Shown here piece after piece: positions 8,258-16,833 of a DNA stretch of 64,000 bases. Below the pieces are notes generated by a model. The model did no database searches and had not been told where the DNA came from. It worked only from the letters and a program-made list of their open reading frames with translations. A program made the translations under genes and the position numbers. The stretch's first letter is position 1. Each line of letters begins with the position of its first letter. Source of the stretch: Tomitella biformata AHU 1821 (GTDB lineage Bacteria > Actinomycetota > Actinomycetes > Mycobacteriales > Mycobacteriaceae); assembly GCF_000524475.1 (NCBI RefSeq), contig NZ_BAVQ01000023.1:187962-251961 (forward strand). Reading direction: 5' to 3'.

Positions 8258-8396
8258 GTGGCGACCTCCTCTTCGATACCCCTCGCGGACCGCTCCGCAA
8301 ACACTTCGACAGTTCTCAAACAGGCTATGCCCAACAACGCACTGGGAAGCACAGGCACGCCGCGACTCGCCGGGTTTACCGGCATAACCACAGATC

Positions 8397-9068
8397 TCAC
8401 GGTTCGCCGCCAGCCCACGTGGCCCGGCCGCTGCGAATCAGTCTCGAGACGGCGCTGTCCACGTGGTCCTCGATAGTCTGCGCTACCAGGATGTGATCTC
8501 GCCACCCGCCGTCCACATCCATGTAGTCACGCAGCAGACCTTCCTCGCGGAATCCCGTCTTGCGCAGAACCGATTGGCTCGCAAGGTTTTCCGGGCGCAC
8601 GGTCGCCTCGAGGCGATGTAGGCCGACAGTGCCGAAGCAGTGGTCCACCGCCATGGCGACGGCCGCGCTGGCGACGCCCTTCTCCGCGGCCTCGCTGGCC
8701 ACCCAGTAGCCGATCCACGCAGAGCGCAGCGGCCCGCGCACGATGTTCCCGATGGTCAACTGCCCGCAGTACGCGCCGTCGACCTCAATGACGAAGGGCA
8801 GCATCAGCCCGCGCTTGGCCGCGCTGCGCAGCCGCATGTACATCGCCGGCCACTGGCTGGGGCGGTGCCGATCGATCCACGGGTCTATCCCCGTCGGCTC
8901 CCACGGCCGCAGATACTCCTCGTCGCGGATGCGGATCCGGCTCCAGACCGCCGCATCGAGGATCCGCACGGGCCGCAGCCGCACCTCGCCACCCGACACC
9001 TGCACGCCCGAAAGCGTTGCGGGCCAACCTGGATGATTCGATGGGCGGCCACCGCCCCGATCAGTCAC
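8397..9068 (-). CDS. rimJ: GNAT N-acetyltransferase, RimJ-like
   Basis: 223 residues. The GNAT core runs VRLRPVRILDAAVWSRI through the acetyl-CoA loop region (GYWVASEAAEKGVASAAVAMAVDHCF) to the beta-bulge LHRLEATVRPENLASQSVLRKTGF, the classic RimJ/RimL pattern. It would acetylate a protein N-terminus such as a ribosomal protein; the target here is unknown. It starts with GTG five bases after the glp stop, so it is translated from the same message as galU-glp. Confidence 0.87.
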   Translation of the reverse strand: MTDRGGGRPSNHPGWPATLSGVQVSGGEVRLRPVRILDAAVWSRIRIRDEEYLRPWEPTGIDPWIDRHRPSQWPAMYMRLRSAAKRGLMLPFVIEVDGAYCGQLTIGNIVRGPLRSAWIGYWVASEAAEKGVASAAVAMAVDHCFGTVGLHRLEATVRPENLASQSVLRKTGFREEGLLRDYMDVDGGWRDHILVAQTIEDHVDSAVSRLIRSGRATWAGGEP

Positions 9069-9073
9069 GCTGC

Positions 9074-10330
9074 TCAGCCACGCTGCGCCAGGAAAAGAAC
9101 CTCAACCTGCTCGCCGGTGTCCACGGAGGTCACCTCGGGGTCGATGGTGACGAGGCAGTTCGCCTCGGCGAGGGTGGCAAGCAGGTGCGACGAGGCGCCG
9201 GCCGCGCCGCCAAGCGCCTGCACCAGGTACTCGCCGGTGGTCTCATCACGCATCAGTTGGCCCCGCAGATAGGCCTTGCGGCCCTCGATCGAGGTGATCG
9301 GCGCGACGGTGCGGGCCGTGACGATCCGGCGCATCGGCTGGCGTCGGCCGAGCGCGATCCGTACCAGGGGGCGCACCATCATCTCGAAGACGACGAGGGC
9401 GCTGACGGGGTTCGACGGCAGCAGGAACGTGGGCACCTCGTCCGCGCCCAGCAGCCCGAAGCCCTGCACAGAACCCGGGTGCATCGCCACGCGGGCGATC
9501 TCCAGCTTGCCGAGCTCGACGAGCATGTCGCGGTAGCGCTCGGAGGTGGCGCCGCCGGCCGCGCCGGCGATCACCACAATCTCCGAACGCAGCAGCTGTC
9601 CCTCGACGGTCTCGCGGAACTTCGCGGGGTCGCCATCTGCGATGCCGACCCGATTGACCACGGCGCCAGCGTCGCGGGCGGCCGCGGCGAGGGCATAGGA
9701 GTTCACGTCGAAAACCTGGCCGGGGCCAGGCACACGGCCGATGTCGACGAGCTCGCCGCCGACGCTGATCACGGACAGGCGGGGCCGCGGATGCACCAGC
9801 ACCTTGTCGCGGCCCACCGCCGCGAGGAGGCCCACCTGTGCCGAGCCGATGATGGTGCCGGCCTGCACTGCCACGTCGCCGGGCTGCACATCGTCGCCGA
9901 CGCGTCGCACGTACGCCCCGGACAGCACGCCCTGGTAGACGGTGACGCGGGCATGCCCGCCGTTAGTCCAGTCCAGGGGCAGGACTGCGTCGGCCAGGGT
10001 GGGCAGCGGGGCGCCGGTCCGCACGCGGACGGCCTGGCGCGGCTGCAGGCGGGTCGGCTGGCGGGAGCCCGCGGACACCTCGCCCACGACGGGCAGGGTC
10101 AACTCGTTGGGCTCGCCCTCCGAGCCGGTGATGCCCCCGGCCTCAGCAACGTCGATGCTGCGGACCGCATAGCCGTCGATAGCGGCCTGGTCGAATCCGG
10201 GCAGCGGACGCGTCGCCACGACTTCCTCGGCGCACAGCAACCCCTGCGACTCCGAGATCGCGACGCGGACAGGCCGCGGCGCCACGGCCGATGCCGTCAC
10301 CAAGGACTGCTGTTCCTCAACCGAACGCAT
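9074..10330 (-). CDS. glp: gephyrin-like protein Glp, MoeA family with altered active site
   Basis: 418 residues with the four-domain MoeA fold: FDQAAIDGYAVR at 46-57, the molybdopterin-binding domain at about 180-325, and a C-terminal beta domain. Residues that define a catalytic molybdenum insertase are changed: SVGGEL (189-194) for the usual STGDEL, IAGAAGGATSERY (254-266) for the GGVSVGDYD type, and LPSNP (304-308) for LPGNP. Its place between galU and rimJ/glr matches the corynebacterial Glp that works in cell division and polar growth, so a structural role with GLR and FtsZ is more likely than Moco synthesis. Confidence 0.85.
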   Translation of the reverse strand: MRSVEEQQSLVTASAVAPRPVRVAISESQGLLCAEEVVATRPLPGFDQAAIDGYAVRSIDVAEAGGITGSEGEPNELTLPVVGEVSAGSRQPTRLQPRQAVRVRTGAPLPTLADAVLPLDWTNGGHARVTVYQGVLSGAYVRRVGDDVQPGDVAVQAGTIIGSAQVGLLAAVGRDKVLVHPRPRLSVISVGGELVDIGRVPGPGQVFDVNSYALAAAARDAGAVVNRVGIADGDPAKFRETVEGQLLRSEIVVIAGAAGGATSERYRDMLVELGKLEIARVAMHPGSVQGFGLLGADEVPTFLLPSNPVSALVVFEMMVRPLVRIALGRRQPMRRIVTARTVAPITSIEGRKAYLRGQLMRDETTGEYLVQALGGAAGASSHLLATLAEANCLVTIDPEVTSVDTGEQVEVLFLAQRG

Positions 10331-10421
10331 GCGGCATTATTCCCTTCACAGATCCGCGACCTGCATCGCGCCCATCATTCACGCCCGACCCAAAAGAACC
10401 TGCGCGATCACTTCCCCGAAC

Positions 10422-11360
10422 TTACGCGAGTCGCCACGTCAACCACTCGCGCAGCGCCGGGGCGTACTCGTCCGAGTCCAGGGCGAAGTCCACCGCTGCG
10501 CGAAGGTAGCCGCCAGGATTGCCGAGATCATGCCGGTGGCCGCGATGGACCACCACATGCACGGGGTGGCCGGACGCAATCAGATCCGCGATGGCATCCG
10601 TGAGCTGCAGCTCCCCGCCAGCCCCGGGCTCGATGCGGCGCAGCGCGTCGAAGACCGCACGGTCCAGCAGATAGCGGCCAGCCGCGGCCAGGTTCGACGG
10701 CGCGTCCTCCTGCTTGGGCTTCTCCACCATGCCGGTCACGCGCAGGACGCTGGCGGCGCTGAAGTCACCGTCGCCAATCTCGCCGTCCGCCGGGTCCCCC
10801 GTGCCCTCGACCGTGAACACGCCATACGAGCTGACCTGCTCCGGCGGCACCTCGAACGCGCAGAGGACCGAGCCACCGAAGCGGCGCCGCACCTCCGACA
10901 TCGCATCGAGCACGCCGGTGGGCAACACCAGATCATCCGGCAACAGCACGGCGACAGCGGTCTCGTCGTCGCCGAGCACCTCTTCCGCGCAGCCGACCGC
11001 GTGTCCCAGCCCATGCGGCGACGGCTGCACCACCGACTCGACGGCCAGCAGCGAAGGCGCGCGCAGCACCTTTGCCAGCAGCTCTTCCTTGCCGCGATCG
11101 CGCAGGGTCTGCTCCAGGTCCTCGTCGTTGCGGAAGTGCGCGACGACGCCGTCCTTGCCCTCGTTGGTGACGATCACCATGCGCTGCGCACCCGCCTGCG
11201 CCGCCTCGGCCGCCACCAGCTCGATACCGGGGGTGTCGACCACCGGCAGCAATTCCTTCGGCACGGTCTTCGTCGCCGGCAGAAAACGGGTCCCGAGCCC
11301 GGCTGCCGGAACAATCGCCGTGCGGAACTGTCTGGCCCGCCCCTCCGTGCCCTCTGCCAT
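10422..11360 (-). CDS. galU: UTP-glucose-1-phosphate uridylyltransferase
   Basis: 312 residues. The nucleotide-binding loop AAGLGTRFLPATKTVPKELLP at the N-terminus and the LPDDLV, GMVEKP and DLGNPGGYL motifs are those of GalU. It makes UDP-glucose, precursor for arabinogalactan, trehalose and other cell-envelope sugars. It heads the leftward cluster galU-glp-rimJ-glr, with 91 bp before glp, so metabolism of envelope precursors and division factors may be co-expressed. It is divergent from the 5-FCL gene. Confidence 0.95.
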   Translation of the reverse strand: MAEGTEGRARQFRTAIVPAAGLGTRFLPATKTVPKELLPVVDTPGIELVAAEAAQAGAQRMVIVTNEGKDGVVAHFRNDEDLEQTLRDRGKEELLAKVLRAPSLLAVESVVQPSPHGLGHAVGCAEEVLGDDETAVAVLLPDDLVLPTGVLDAMSEVRRRFGGSVLCAFEVPPEQVSSYGVFTVEGTGDPADGEIGDGDFSAASVLRVTGMVEKPKQEDAPSNLAAAGRYLLDRAVFDALRRIEPGAGGELQLTDAIADLIASGHPVHVVVHRGHRHDLGNPGGYLRAAVDFALDSDEYAPALREWLTWRLA

Positions 11361-11455
11361 GTGAATACCCTAACGATTGAGTGATCGCGCAACAGTCGCG
11401 CCGGTGTTGATGGCTCCGCCCAATGCGGTACCACTATAAATAAGGACGGTAACCG

Positions 11456-12055
11456 ATGCCGGAGCACATTGACCCATCGAGCCGAACGAAAGCCGCATGG
11501 CGACGCCGACTACTGGACGGCCGTGCAGCCCAAGGAGATCCGGGCCGCGCCGCGGACGCCGCCGCGCTCACCACGCACTTCGTCGAATCTTTACTGCCCG
11601 CCGCCGGGACGATATGCGCCTACGTTCCCATTGGCACCGAACCCGGCTCCCTGGCCATGCTCGACGCGGCGGTCGCCGCCGGGGTCCGCGTCCTGCTGCC
11701 GCTCACCGGCGCTCCCGGTCCCCTCAGCTGGGCCCAGTACAACTCCGCGGCGGGCCTCCACACCGGCCGCTTCGGCCTCCGCGAGCCCGACGGCCCCCCA
11801 TTGCCCCCCACCGCAATCTCCGCGGCCTCGCTGATCCTGATCCCGGCCCTGGGCGCGGACCGCCGCGGCGTCCGACTGGGCCGCGGCGCCGGCCACTACG
11901 ACCGTTCCCTGCCCCTTGCCTCGCCGGACGCGGCATTCGTGGTGGTGGTGCGCGACGCGGAGCTTGTCGCGCACCTCCCCCACGACCCCCACGACGTCGC
12001 CATGGACTACGCATTAACCCCTGACCTGGGGCTTGTCCAGCTTGGCGCTACCTGA
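11456..12055 (+). CDS. 5-formyltetrahydrofolate cyclo-ligase
   Basis: 199 residues. Basic N-terminal helix (KAAWRRRLLDGR), then YVPIGTEPGS, and the ATP/folate-binding ALGADRRGVRLGRGAGHYDR motif near residue 145 identify the 5-FCL/MTHFS family. It converts 5-formyl-THF to 5,10-methenyl-THF with ATP, feeding the folate pool used by PurN, PurH and ThyA, all encoded in this window. An AAGGA lies ten bases before the ATG. Confidence 0.93.
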   Translation: MPEHIDPSSRTKAAWRRRLLDGRAAQGDPGRAADAAALTTHFVESLLPAAGTICAYVPIGTEPGSLAMLDAAVAAGVRVLLPLTGAPGPLSWAQYNSAAGLHTGRFGLREPDGPPLPPTAISAASLILIPALGADRRGVRLGRGAGHYDRSLPLASPDAAFVVVVRDAELVAHLPHDPHDVAMDYALTPDLGLVQLGAT

Positions 12056-12103
12056 GCGGCAGCTCCAGGCGGGTCCTCACGGCCTCCCGTGGCCCATCGA
12101 TCT

Positions 12104-12130
12104 GGAACAACGGATAGCATGTACGCGTTG
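12104..12130 (+). promoter_or_regulatory. candidate stress-sigma promoter of ruc
   Basis: GGAAC at 12104-12108 and CGTTG at 12126-12130 are 17 bp apart, matching the SigE/SigH-type ECF consensus of mycobacteria. The -10 overlaps the left arm of the CIRCE element. A housekeeping alternative -10 (TAGCAT, 12115-12120) is also possible. Confidence 0.4.
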
Positions 12131-12154
12131 GCACTCATGTAAGCCGAGTGCTAG
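12128..12154 (+). promoter_or_regulatory. CIRCE element (HrcA operator)
   Basis: Arms TTGGCACTC (12128-12136) and GAGTGCTAG (12146-12154) are separated by exactly nine bases, the CIRCE layout (consensus TTAGCACTC-N9-GAGTGCTAA), with eight of nine positions matching in each arm. It lies 52 bp before the ruc start and predicts HrcA repression relieved by heat. Confidence 0.85.
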
Positions 12155-12205
12155 TACACCCTCTGCGCATCGAATTGATCGCGGTATGACCCTGGGAGGT
12201 TGCCC

Positions 12206-12481
12206 GTGCCCACCTATTCCTACGCCTGTACCAAATGCGATAACCGATTCGACATTGTGCAGTCCTTCACCGAAGATTCGCTGACGGTGTGCGATGACTG
12301 CGGCGGCAAGCTCCGCAAGTTGTTCAACGCCGTCGGCATCGTATTCAAGGGCAGCGGCTTCTACCGCACCGACAGCCGGGCCGGCTCCGTGCCGTCCAGC
12401 TCGTCCTCTTCATCGGAGTCCAGCACACCCGCGCCCAAGGCCGAAAAGCCCGCCGCGAGCACCTCCGCTACTAGCAGCTAA
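12206..12481 (+). CDS. ruc: FmdB-type zinc-ribbon protein, redox-regulated chaperone Ruc (Rv0991c-like)
   Basis: 91 residues from GTG 12206, six bases after GGAGG; the TTG at 12200 abuts the ribosome site and is less likely. N-terminal zinc ribbon with two Cys pairs (CTKC and CDDC), the FKGSGFYRTDSR segment typical of FmdB proteins, then a disordered Ser/Ala/Pro/Lys tail. M. tuberculosis Rv0991c, of the same design, is a holdase activated by cysteine oxidation and de-repressed without HrcA; the CIRCE element found here supports orthology. It sits beside 5-FCL as in M. tuberculosis and is followed by a terminator. Confidence 0.85.
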   Translation: MPTYSYACTKCDNRFDIVQSFTEDSLTVCDDCGGKLRKLFNAVGIVFKGSGFYRTDSRAGSVPSSSSSSSESSTPAPKAEKPAASTSATSS

Positions 12482-12496
12482 CCCGTTTTCCACAGG

Positions 12497-12527
12497 CCAC
12501 CGCCCTCTCCACAGGGTGGTGGTTTTT
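12497..12527 (+). terminator. rho-independent terminator after ruc
   Basis: CCACCGCCCT (12497-12506) pairs with AGGGTGGTGG (12513-12522) over ten base pairs including one G-U, with a six-base loop, followed by TTTTT. Confidence 0.8.
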
Positions 12528-12579
12528 GGCATGTTCGGGCCCGCTCGACCCGCTAGCCTCGGGGTAACTGGGGGGTCAT

Positions 12580-13257
12580 ATGTGGGGATCGGATCGAGAG
12601 AAATCGCTGGCGCCGCGCTTGGACGACAAGCTCGCGCAACTGCTGCAGCCTGGCTGGGCGCGCACTGCGCTGGCCCGGCGCGCGGTGGCCGTTGTGCTGC
12701 TGGCCTGCGCGGTGGTGCTGCTGCTGCGGGGGGATCCCGGCGAGGACCCGGTGCCGGTCCTGATCGCCGCGCATGACCTGGTGCCGGGGATCGTGCTCAC
12801 GGAGGACGACGTGCGGTTGGTCACCCGGGAGTCCCGCACGGTCGCCGAGGGCGTGCTGACGGACCCCGCCGCCGTGACCGGCAAGACCCTGGCCGCGCCG
12901 CTGCGCCCCGGCGAGCAGATCACAGATGTTCGGGTGCTCGGCAGTCCCCTCTCCGCAAGCGTCACAGGCGTCGAGGAGTCCCGGCTGGTGCCACTGCGCC
13001 TCACAGACGCCGCGCTGACCGACCTGATCCACGCTGGGGACCTGGTGGACGTCATTGCGGTCGAGGGCGCCGAGGGGGCAGGCGGGTCAGGATCCGGGGT
13101 GACCCTGGCGACCGCGGCGCCCGTCGTCCTGGTGCCGCCGCCGACAGGCAAGCAGGCCGCCCGCGAGCGGGTGATCCTGGTGGCCCTGCCCGCGCGATCT
13201 GCAACGGCCGTGGCGACCGCCTCGCTGACCCAGGCGATCACCGTGACGCTGCATTAG
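12580..13257 (+). CDS. SAF-domain membrane-anchored protein (CpaB/RcpC-like)
   Basis: 225 residues. One membrane helix at about 30-50 (RRAVAVVLLACAVVLLL) is followed by a SAF domain (PVPVLIAAHDLVPGIVLTEDDVRLV) and an RcpC/CpaB-like region containing LVPLRLTDAALTDLIHAGDLVDVIAV. In pilus systems CpaB assists secretin assembly, but there is no tad locus here, and the M. tuberculosis neighbour of Rv0991c occupies the same place, so the role is unknown. The start follows a GGGGGG ribosome site. Its separate position after the ruc terminator suggests its own promoter. Confidence 0.75.
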   Translation: MWGSDREKSLAPRLDDKLAQLLQPGWARTALARRAVAVVLLACAVVLLLRGDPGEDPVPVLIAAHDLVPGIVLTEDDVRLVTRESRTVAEGVLTDPAAVTGKTLAAPLRPGEQITDVRVLGSPLSASVTGVEESRLVPLRLTDAALTDLIHAGDLVDVIAVEGAEGAGGSGSGVTLATAAPVVLVPPPTGKQAARERVILVALPARSATAVATASLTQAITVTLH

Positions 13258-13261
13258 CAAT

Positions 13262-13450
13262 TCAACCGTGGTGCGGGGGCACGTTCTGCCGCAGCCAGGC
13301 ATCGGCGTCCGGGTCCTCGCGTCGGGCGTTGCCGCGGGCGCGCTCATCGGAGGTGGTCTCGGGCAGGACATCCCCGAAGATGCGGTCAAGGCGCGCCCGC
13401 TCCGCAGCGGACTGCGGGGTCGGACGCGCCTTATCGTCGTGCTCAGCCAT
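13262..13450 (-). CDS. small hypothetical charged protein, 62 residues
   Basis: A 62-residue hydrophilic protein (MAEHDDKARPTPQ...) with central RLDRIFGDVLPETTSDER and a C-terminal WLRQNVPPHHG. It has no membrane segment or Cys. Its ATG lies two bases after the stop of moaB on the same strand, so it is almost surely translated from the moaB message. I recall similar short proteins next to moaB in related genomes but no assigned function. Confidence 0.65.
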   Translation of the reverse strand: MAEHDDKARPTPQSAAERARLDRIFGDVLPETTSDERARGNARREDPDADAWLRQNVPPHHG

Positions 13451-13452
13451 AG

Positions 13453-13950
13453 CTAGTCGTCCACACGGGACAGCTCGGCGATGACGTGGCGGGCCAGCCG
13501 GCCGAGCGTCGCCATGCCATCTCGCACCGAGTCCCGCGAGCCCGCGAGGTTCACCACGAGCGTGCTGCCGGAGACTCCGGCGACGCCGCGGGAGAGGCCC
13601 CCGTGAATCGAACCGGCGGACAGCGCCGAGGAGCGCAGCGCCTCCCCAATGCCGGGAATCTCGCGGTCCAGCATCTCGATGGTGACCTCGGGCGTGATAT
13701 CCCGGGGCGACACGCCAGTGCCACCGACCGAGACCACCAGGTCCACTCCGCCGATCACTGCGGTGTTGAGCGCGTTGCGAATCTCCGACTCCTCAGAAGA
13801 GACCACCACCGTGCCGTCCACCAGGAAGCCCTCCTCGATAAGCAGTTCGCTGACCAGCGGGCCCTGTATATCACTCGTGTCGCCGCGGGCGGCACGGTCG
13901 TCGATCACGACGACCAGTGCGCGCCCCGCGAGCGTGTTGCGGATCTCCAT
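13453..13950 (-). CDS. moaB2: molybdopterin-binding protein, MogA/MoaB family (MoaB2-like)
   Basis: 165 residues from ATG 13950, preceded by GGTGGAG and giving the length of M. tuberculosis MoaB2; an in-frame ATG at 14013 would add 21 residues. Motifs VVSVGGTGVSPRDITPE and GVSGSTLVVNLAGSRDSVRDGM mark the MPT-binding fold, where GGTG and the ProArgAsp loop bind molybdopterin. It may adenylate molybdopterin or act in another process. It follows pepD by 17-80 bp on the same strand, an order kept in mycobacteria. Confidence 0.87.
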   Translation of the reverse strand: MEIRNTLAGRALVVVIDDRAARGDTSDIQGPLVSELLIEEGFLVDGTVVVSSEESEIRNALNTAVIGGVDLVVSVGGTGVSPRDITPEVTIEMLDREIPGIGEALRSSALSAGSIHGGLSRGVAGVSGSTLVVNLAGSRDSVRDGMATLGRLARHVIAELSRVDD

Positions 13951-14030
13951 ACGCTCCACCGTAGTGCTCAACAGGCCGATCGTTGCAATATCTTCGACTC
14001 CGATTTCCAGCATCAGTTCTGGCCTCTCAT

Positions 14031-15329
14031 TCAGTTGGGTGCGGCCGCGAGCGTCACTTCGACCGTTTTCGCGTTGCTGCCTTGGGCGTCAGTGACGGTG
14101 ACCTGGACTTTGTCACCGGGTGCGTGCGAGCGGATGGCCGCGATCAACGCGTCCCCGCTGTCGATCGCGCGGCTGTCGACCTTCGTGATCACTTCGCCCT
14201 TGGCGAGGCCGGCCTCCGCTGCCGGACCGCCCGCCACCACGTCGAAGATCTCCGCGCCATTCACCGTCGACGAACTGGGCACCGAGATGCCGATCTGGGT
14301 TTTGGTCGCCTTGCCGGTGGACATCAGCTCAGTGCTGATGCGATGGGCCTGGTCGACGGGAATCGCGAAGCCCAGGCCGATCGACCCGGACTGATCGCTC
14401 TGCGAGTTGCCGCCCATGGTGGCGATCGCGGTGTTGACCCCGATCAGCTCCCCATTCATGTTGACCAGCGCGCCGCCCGAGTTCCCGGGGTTGATAGCCG
14501 CGTCAGTCTGGATCGCGTCGATCACCGAGGCTTGGTCGCCGGTGTTGCCCGACGTCGACACCGGCCGGTTCAGCGAGCTGATGATGCCGCTGGTGACGGT
14601 GCCGGACAACCCCAGCGGCGAGCCGATGGCGACCACGTCCTGGCCCACCGCCAAGTTCGACGAGGAGCCGATGGCGATCGGCGTCAGACCAGTCTTGTCG
14701 ACCTTGATCACCGCGATGTCCGAGGACGGGTCCGCGGCGACGAGCTTCGCCGGTGCAAGGGAGCCGTCGGAGAAGCTCACCTGCATCTCCACCGCGCCCC
14801 GCCCGTCAGCAGAGGCCACGTGGTTGTTGGTCAGGATGTATCCGTCCGCAGTGAGCACGATGCCGGAGCCCTCGCCGCCGCCGCCCTGCGCCTTCACCTG
14901 GATGTCGACAACGCTCGGCAGCACTTTTGTCGCCACCGACTGCACCGAGCCGCCAGGCGCTGTCGCCGCGGGCTGCGCGTGCACCGAGGTGCCATTGCTC
15001 ATCTGCACGGTGCTGGTGCCGGAGTTCTGCGACGCCACATAGCCGCCGACCGCACCGCCCGCCGCGCCGCCGACGAGTAGGAACGCCAGCGCGCCCCCGA
15101 CCAGGATCGCCGCTCCGGGACGCCGCTTAGGTGGCTGCGGTGCCGGTCCCTGCGCGCCGCCGTGCGATGGAGGTCCAGTTGGCGGCTGGCCCGTCGGCGG
15201 GTAGCCGGCGGGCGGCTGGCCGGCCCCGTAGTACTGCGGGGAAGGCTGCGCGGGGAACCCCTGCGTTGGTTGATGACCGCCGGGGTTTTGACCGCCGGGG
15301 TTTCCGTACGGGTTTCGCTCATCGCTCAT
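14031..15329 (-). CDS. pepD: membrane-anchored HtrA-like serine protease with PDZ domain
   Basis: 432 residues: a Pro/Gln/Gly-rich cytoplasmic segment (1-70), one membrane helix (about 73-98), a trypsin-like domain with catalytic His170 (LTNNHV), Asp204 (SSDIAVIKV) and Ser284 (NPGNSGGAL), and a C-terminal PDZ domain (about 335-425). It degrades or holds misfolded proteins outside the membrane. The ribosome site AGGAGG is strong. It lies directly downstream of mprAB on the same strand, as in M. tuberculosis, where MprA activates pepD in envelope stress. Confidence 0.95.
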   Translation of the reverse strand: MSDERNPYGNPGGQNPGGHQPTQGFPAQPSPQYYGAGQPPAGYPPTGQPPTGPPSHGGAQGPAPQPPKRRPGAAILVGGALAFLLVGGAAGGAVGGYVASQNSGTSTVQMSNGTSVHAQPAATAPGGSVQSVATKVLPSVVDIQVKAQGGGGEGSGIVLTADGYILTNNHVASADGRGAVEMQVSFSDGSLAPAKLVAADPSSDIAVIKVDKTGLTPIAIGSSSNLAVGQDVVAIGSPLGLSGTVTSGIISSLNRPVSTSGNTGDQASVIDAIQTDAAINPGNSGGALVNMNGELIGVNTAIATMGGNSQSDQSGSIGLGFAIPVDQAHRISTELMSTGKATKTQIGISVPSSSTVNGAEIFDVVAGGPAAEAGLAKGEVITKVDSRAIDSGDALIAAIRSHAPGDKVQVTVTDAQGSNAKTVEVTLAAAPN

Positions 15330-15423
15330 GTCAACACCCTCCTGTGCTTCCCACCTGCGCAGTGCCGGTGAGGCTGAATGTCCTTAGTCTCCGGCACAGA
15401 ACTGAGAGGCCCGTAAGAATGAG

Positions 15424-16833
15424 CTAGCGATTTGCCGTGGGATTGCCGCCGCCCCCGGATTCGGCCGCGCCCGGCAGCACGATGCGGATCAACGCCCCGC
15501 CCCGATCCGACTCCCCCGCCTCGATGCTGCCGCCATATTTCTGCACCACCTGACGAACAATCGCCAACCCGAGCCCCGAGCCCGGCATCGATCGGGCGTC
15601 GGTGGAGCGATAGAAGCGCTCGAACACCAGCTGCCTATCCTGGGCCGGAATGCCGGGGCCCGCGTCGCCGACGAGCAGCTCCGCGCGGCCATCTCCGATC
15701 TGCCGCAGCATCACCTCGACATGCTCGCCGGGCGGGCTCCACTTGGCGGCGTTGTCGAGCACGTTGAGCACTGCCCGCGAATAGCCGCCCGGATCGCCGT
15801 ACACGGTCCACGGCTCTGCCCACACCCGGAAATCGATGTCTGCCCGACGCCGTCGCACCCGGTCCAGCGCCCGGTCTAGCACCTCTAGCAGGTCCACCTC
15901 CGCGTGGACCAGCTCTGGACTGTCCTCGCGGGCCAGGTCTACCAGGTCTGTGACCAGGGTGGACAACTCCTCAAGCTGCCCCATGACATCATCGCGGAGG
16001 CCGGTCATGTCCTCATCCGGGATGCTGCGCGCCCCGGGGCGGCTGACCGCGATAAGCAGCTCCATATTGGTGCGCAGCGAGGTCAGCGGAGTCTTGAGCT
16101 CATGGCCCGCGTCGGCGACGAGCCGGCTCTGCCGCTCCCGCGACTCCGCCAAGGCCCGGAGCATGGAGTTGAAACTCATCGTCAGCCGCGCCAGCTCGTC
16201 ATTGCCGGTCACCGGTATCAAGGCGAGGTCGTTCGTCTTCGCGACGCGCTCGGTCGCGGCCGTCAGTCGGGACACTGGGCGTAGCCCCGTGCGGCCCACG
16301 ACGGCGCCGGCCGCGGCGGCGAAGAACACACCAATCCCGCCGACGATGCCGAGCACCAACGCCAAGTGGTCCAGGACAGCCTGGGTGCCGTCGAGCTTCT
16401 GCGAGAGGACCAATGTGACACCGGTCGTGGAATGCTCGGCGAGGATCCGCTGCCCCCGCACCGTGCGGAGGGAGAAGGGGCGCAGGCCGGCCGCGACCGC
16501 GATCTCCGGATCACCGATGGGGATCGGCTCGCCCGGTGCGTAGACGGTGCCGTCGGGGTACATCAGGGCCACGTTGATATCGGTGGTGAACGCCGTGGCG
16601 AAGGTCGCCACGGCGCGTGGCTCCGCAGCGAGGGCGGAGCTGGTGGTGAGCGATGCGGCGCGGTTGCGGAGAGCCGTGTCGACGTTGCCGTACAGCGCTT
16701 GGCGCACCACCAGGAACGTCGTCACCGCCATGACGGCCACCAGCACGACGGCCACCGTCGCGGCCAGCGCCGTCACCCGCCCGCGGAGGGAGACCTTGCG
16801 GAGCATCCCCATCGGCGTGCGGCGCCGGCTCAC
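15424..16833 (-). CDS. mprB: sensor histidine kinase MprB
   Basis: 469 residues if started at GTG 16833, whose GTGA overlaps the stop of mprA by three bases; the open frame continues upstream but only as a shadow of mprA. Two membrane helices (about 19-43 and 158-180) enclose an extracytoplasmic sensor loop; then HAMP, the HisKA box with phospho-acceptor His244 ([20 protein letters not shown]) and a HATPase domain with [15 protein letters not shown] and GSGLGLAIV. It pairs with MprA to sense cell-envelope stress and tune pepD. Confidence 0.95.
   Translation of the reverse strand: MSRRRTPMGMLRKVSLRGRVTALAATVAVVLVAVMAVTTFLVVRQALYGNVDTALRNRAASLTTSSALAAEPRAVATFATAFTTDINVALMYPDGTVYAPGEPIPIGDPEIAVAAGLRPFSLRTVRGQRILAEHSTTGVTLVLSQKLDGTQAVLDHLALVLGIVGGIGVFFAAAAGAVVGRTGLRPVSRLTAATERVAKTNDLALIPVTGNDELARLTMSFNSMLRALAESRERQSRLVADAGHELKTPLTSLRTNMELLIAVSRPGARSIPDEDMTGLRDDVMGQLEELSTLVTDLVDLAREDSPELVHAEVDLLEVLDRALDRVRRRRADIDFRVWAEPWTVYGDPGGYSRAVLNVLDNAAKWSPPGEHVEVMLRQIGDGRAELLVGDAGPGIPAQDRQLVFERFYRSTDARSMPGSGLGLAIVRQVVQKYGGSIEAGESDRGGALIRIVLPGAAESGGGGNPTANR

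Noticed and set aside
12056-13261. An mscL gene near moaB as in M. tuberculosis
   Set aside because: No MscL-like frame is present; the interval holds ruc and the SAF protein only.
13954-14013. The 14013 start for moaB
   Set aside because: Not excluded, but 13950 has a ribosome site and gives the length of the M. tuberculosis homologue.
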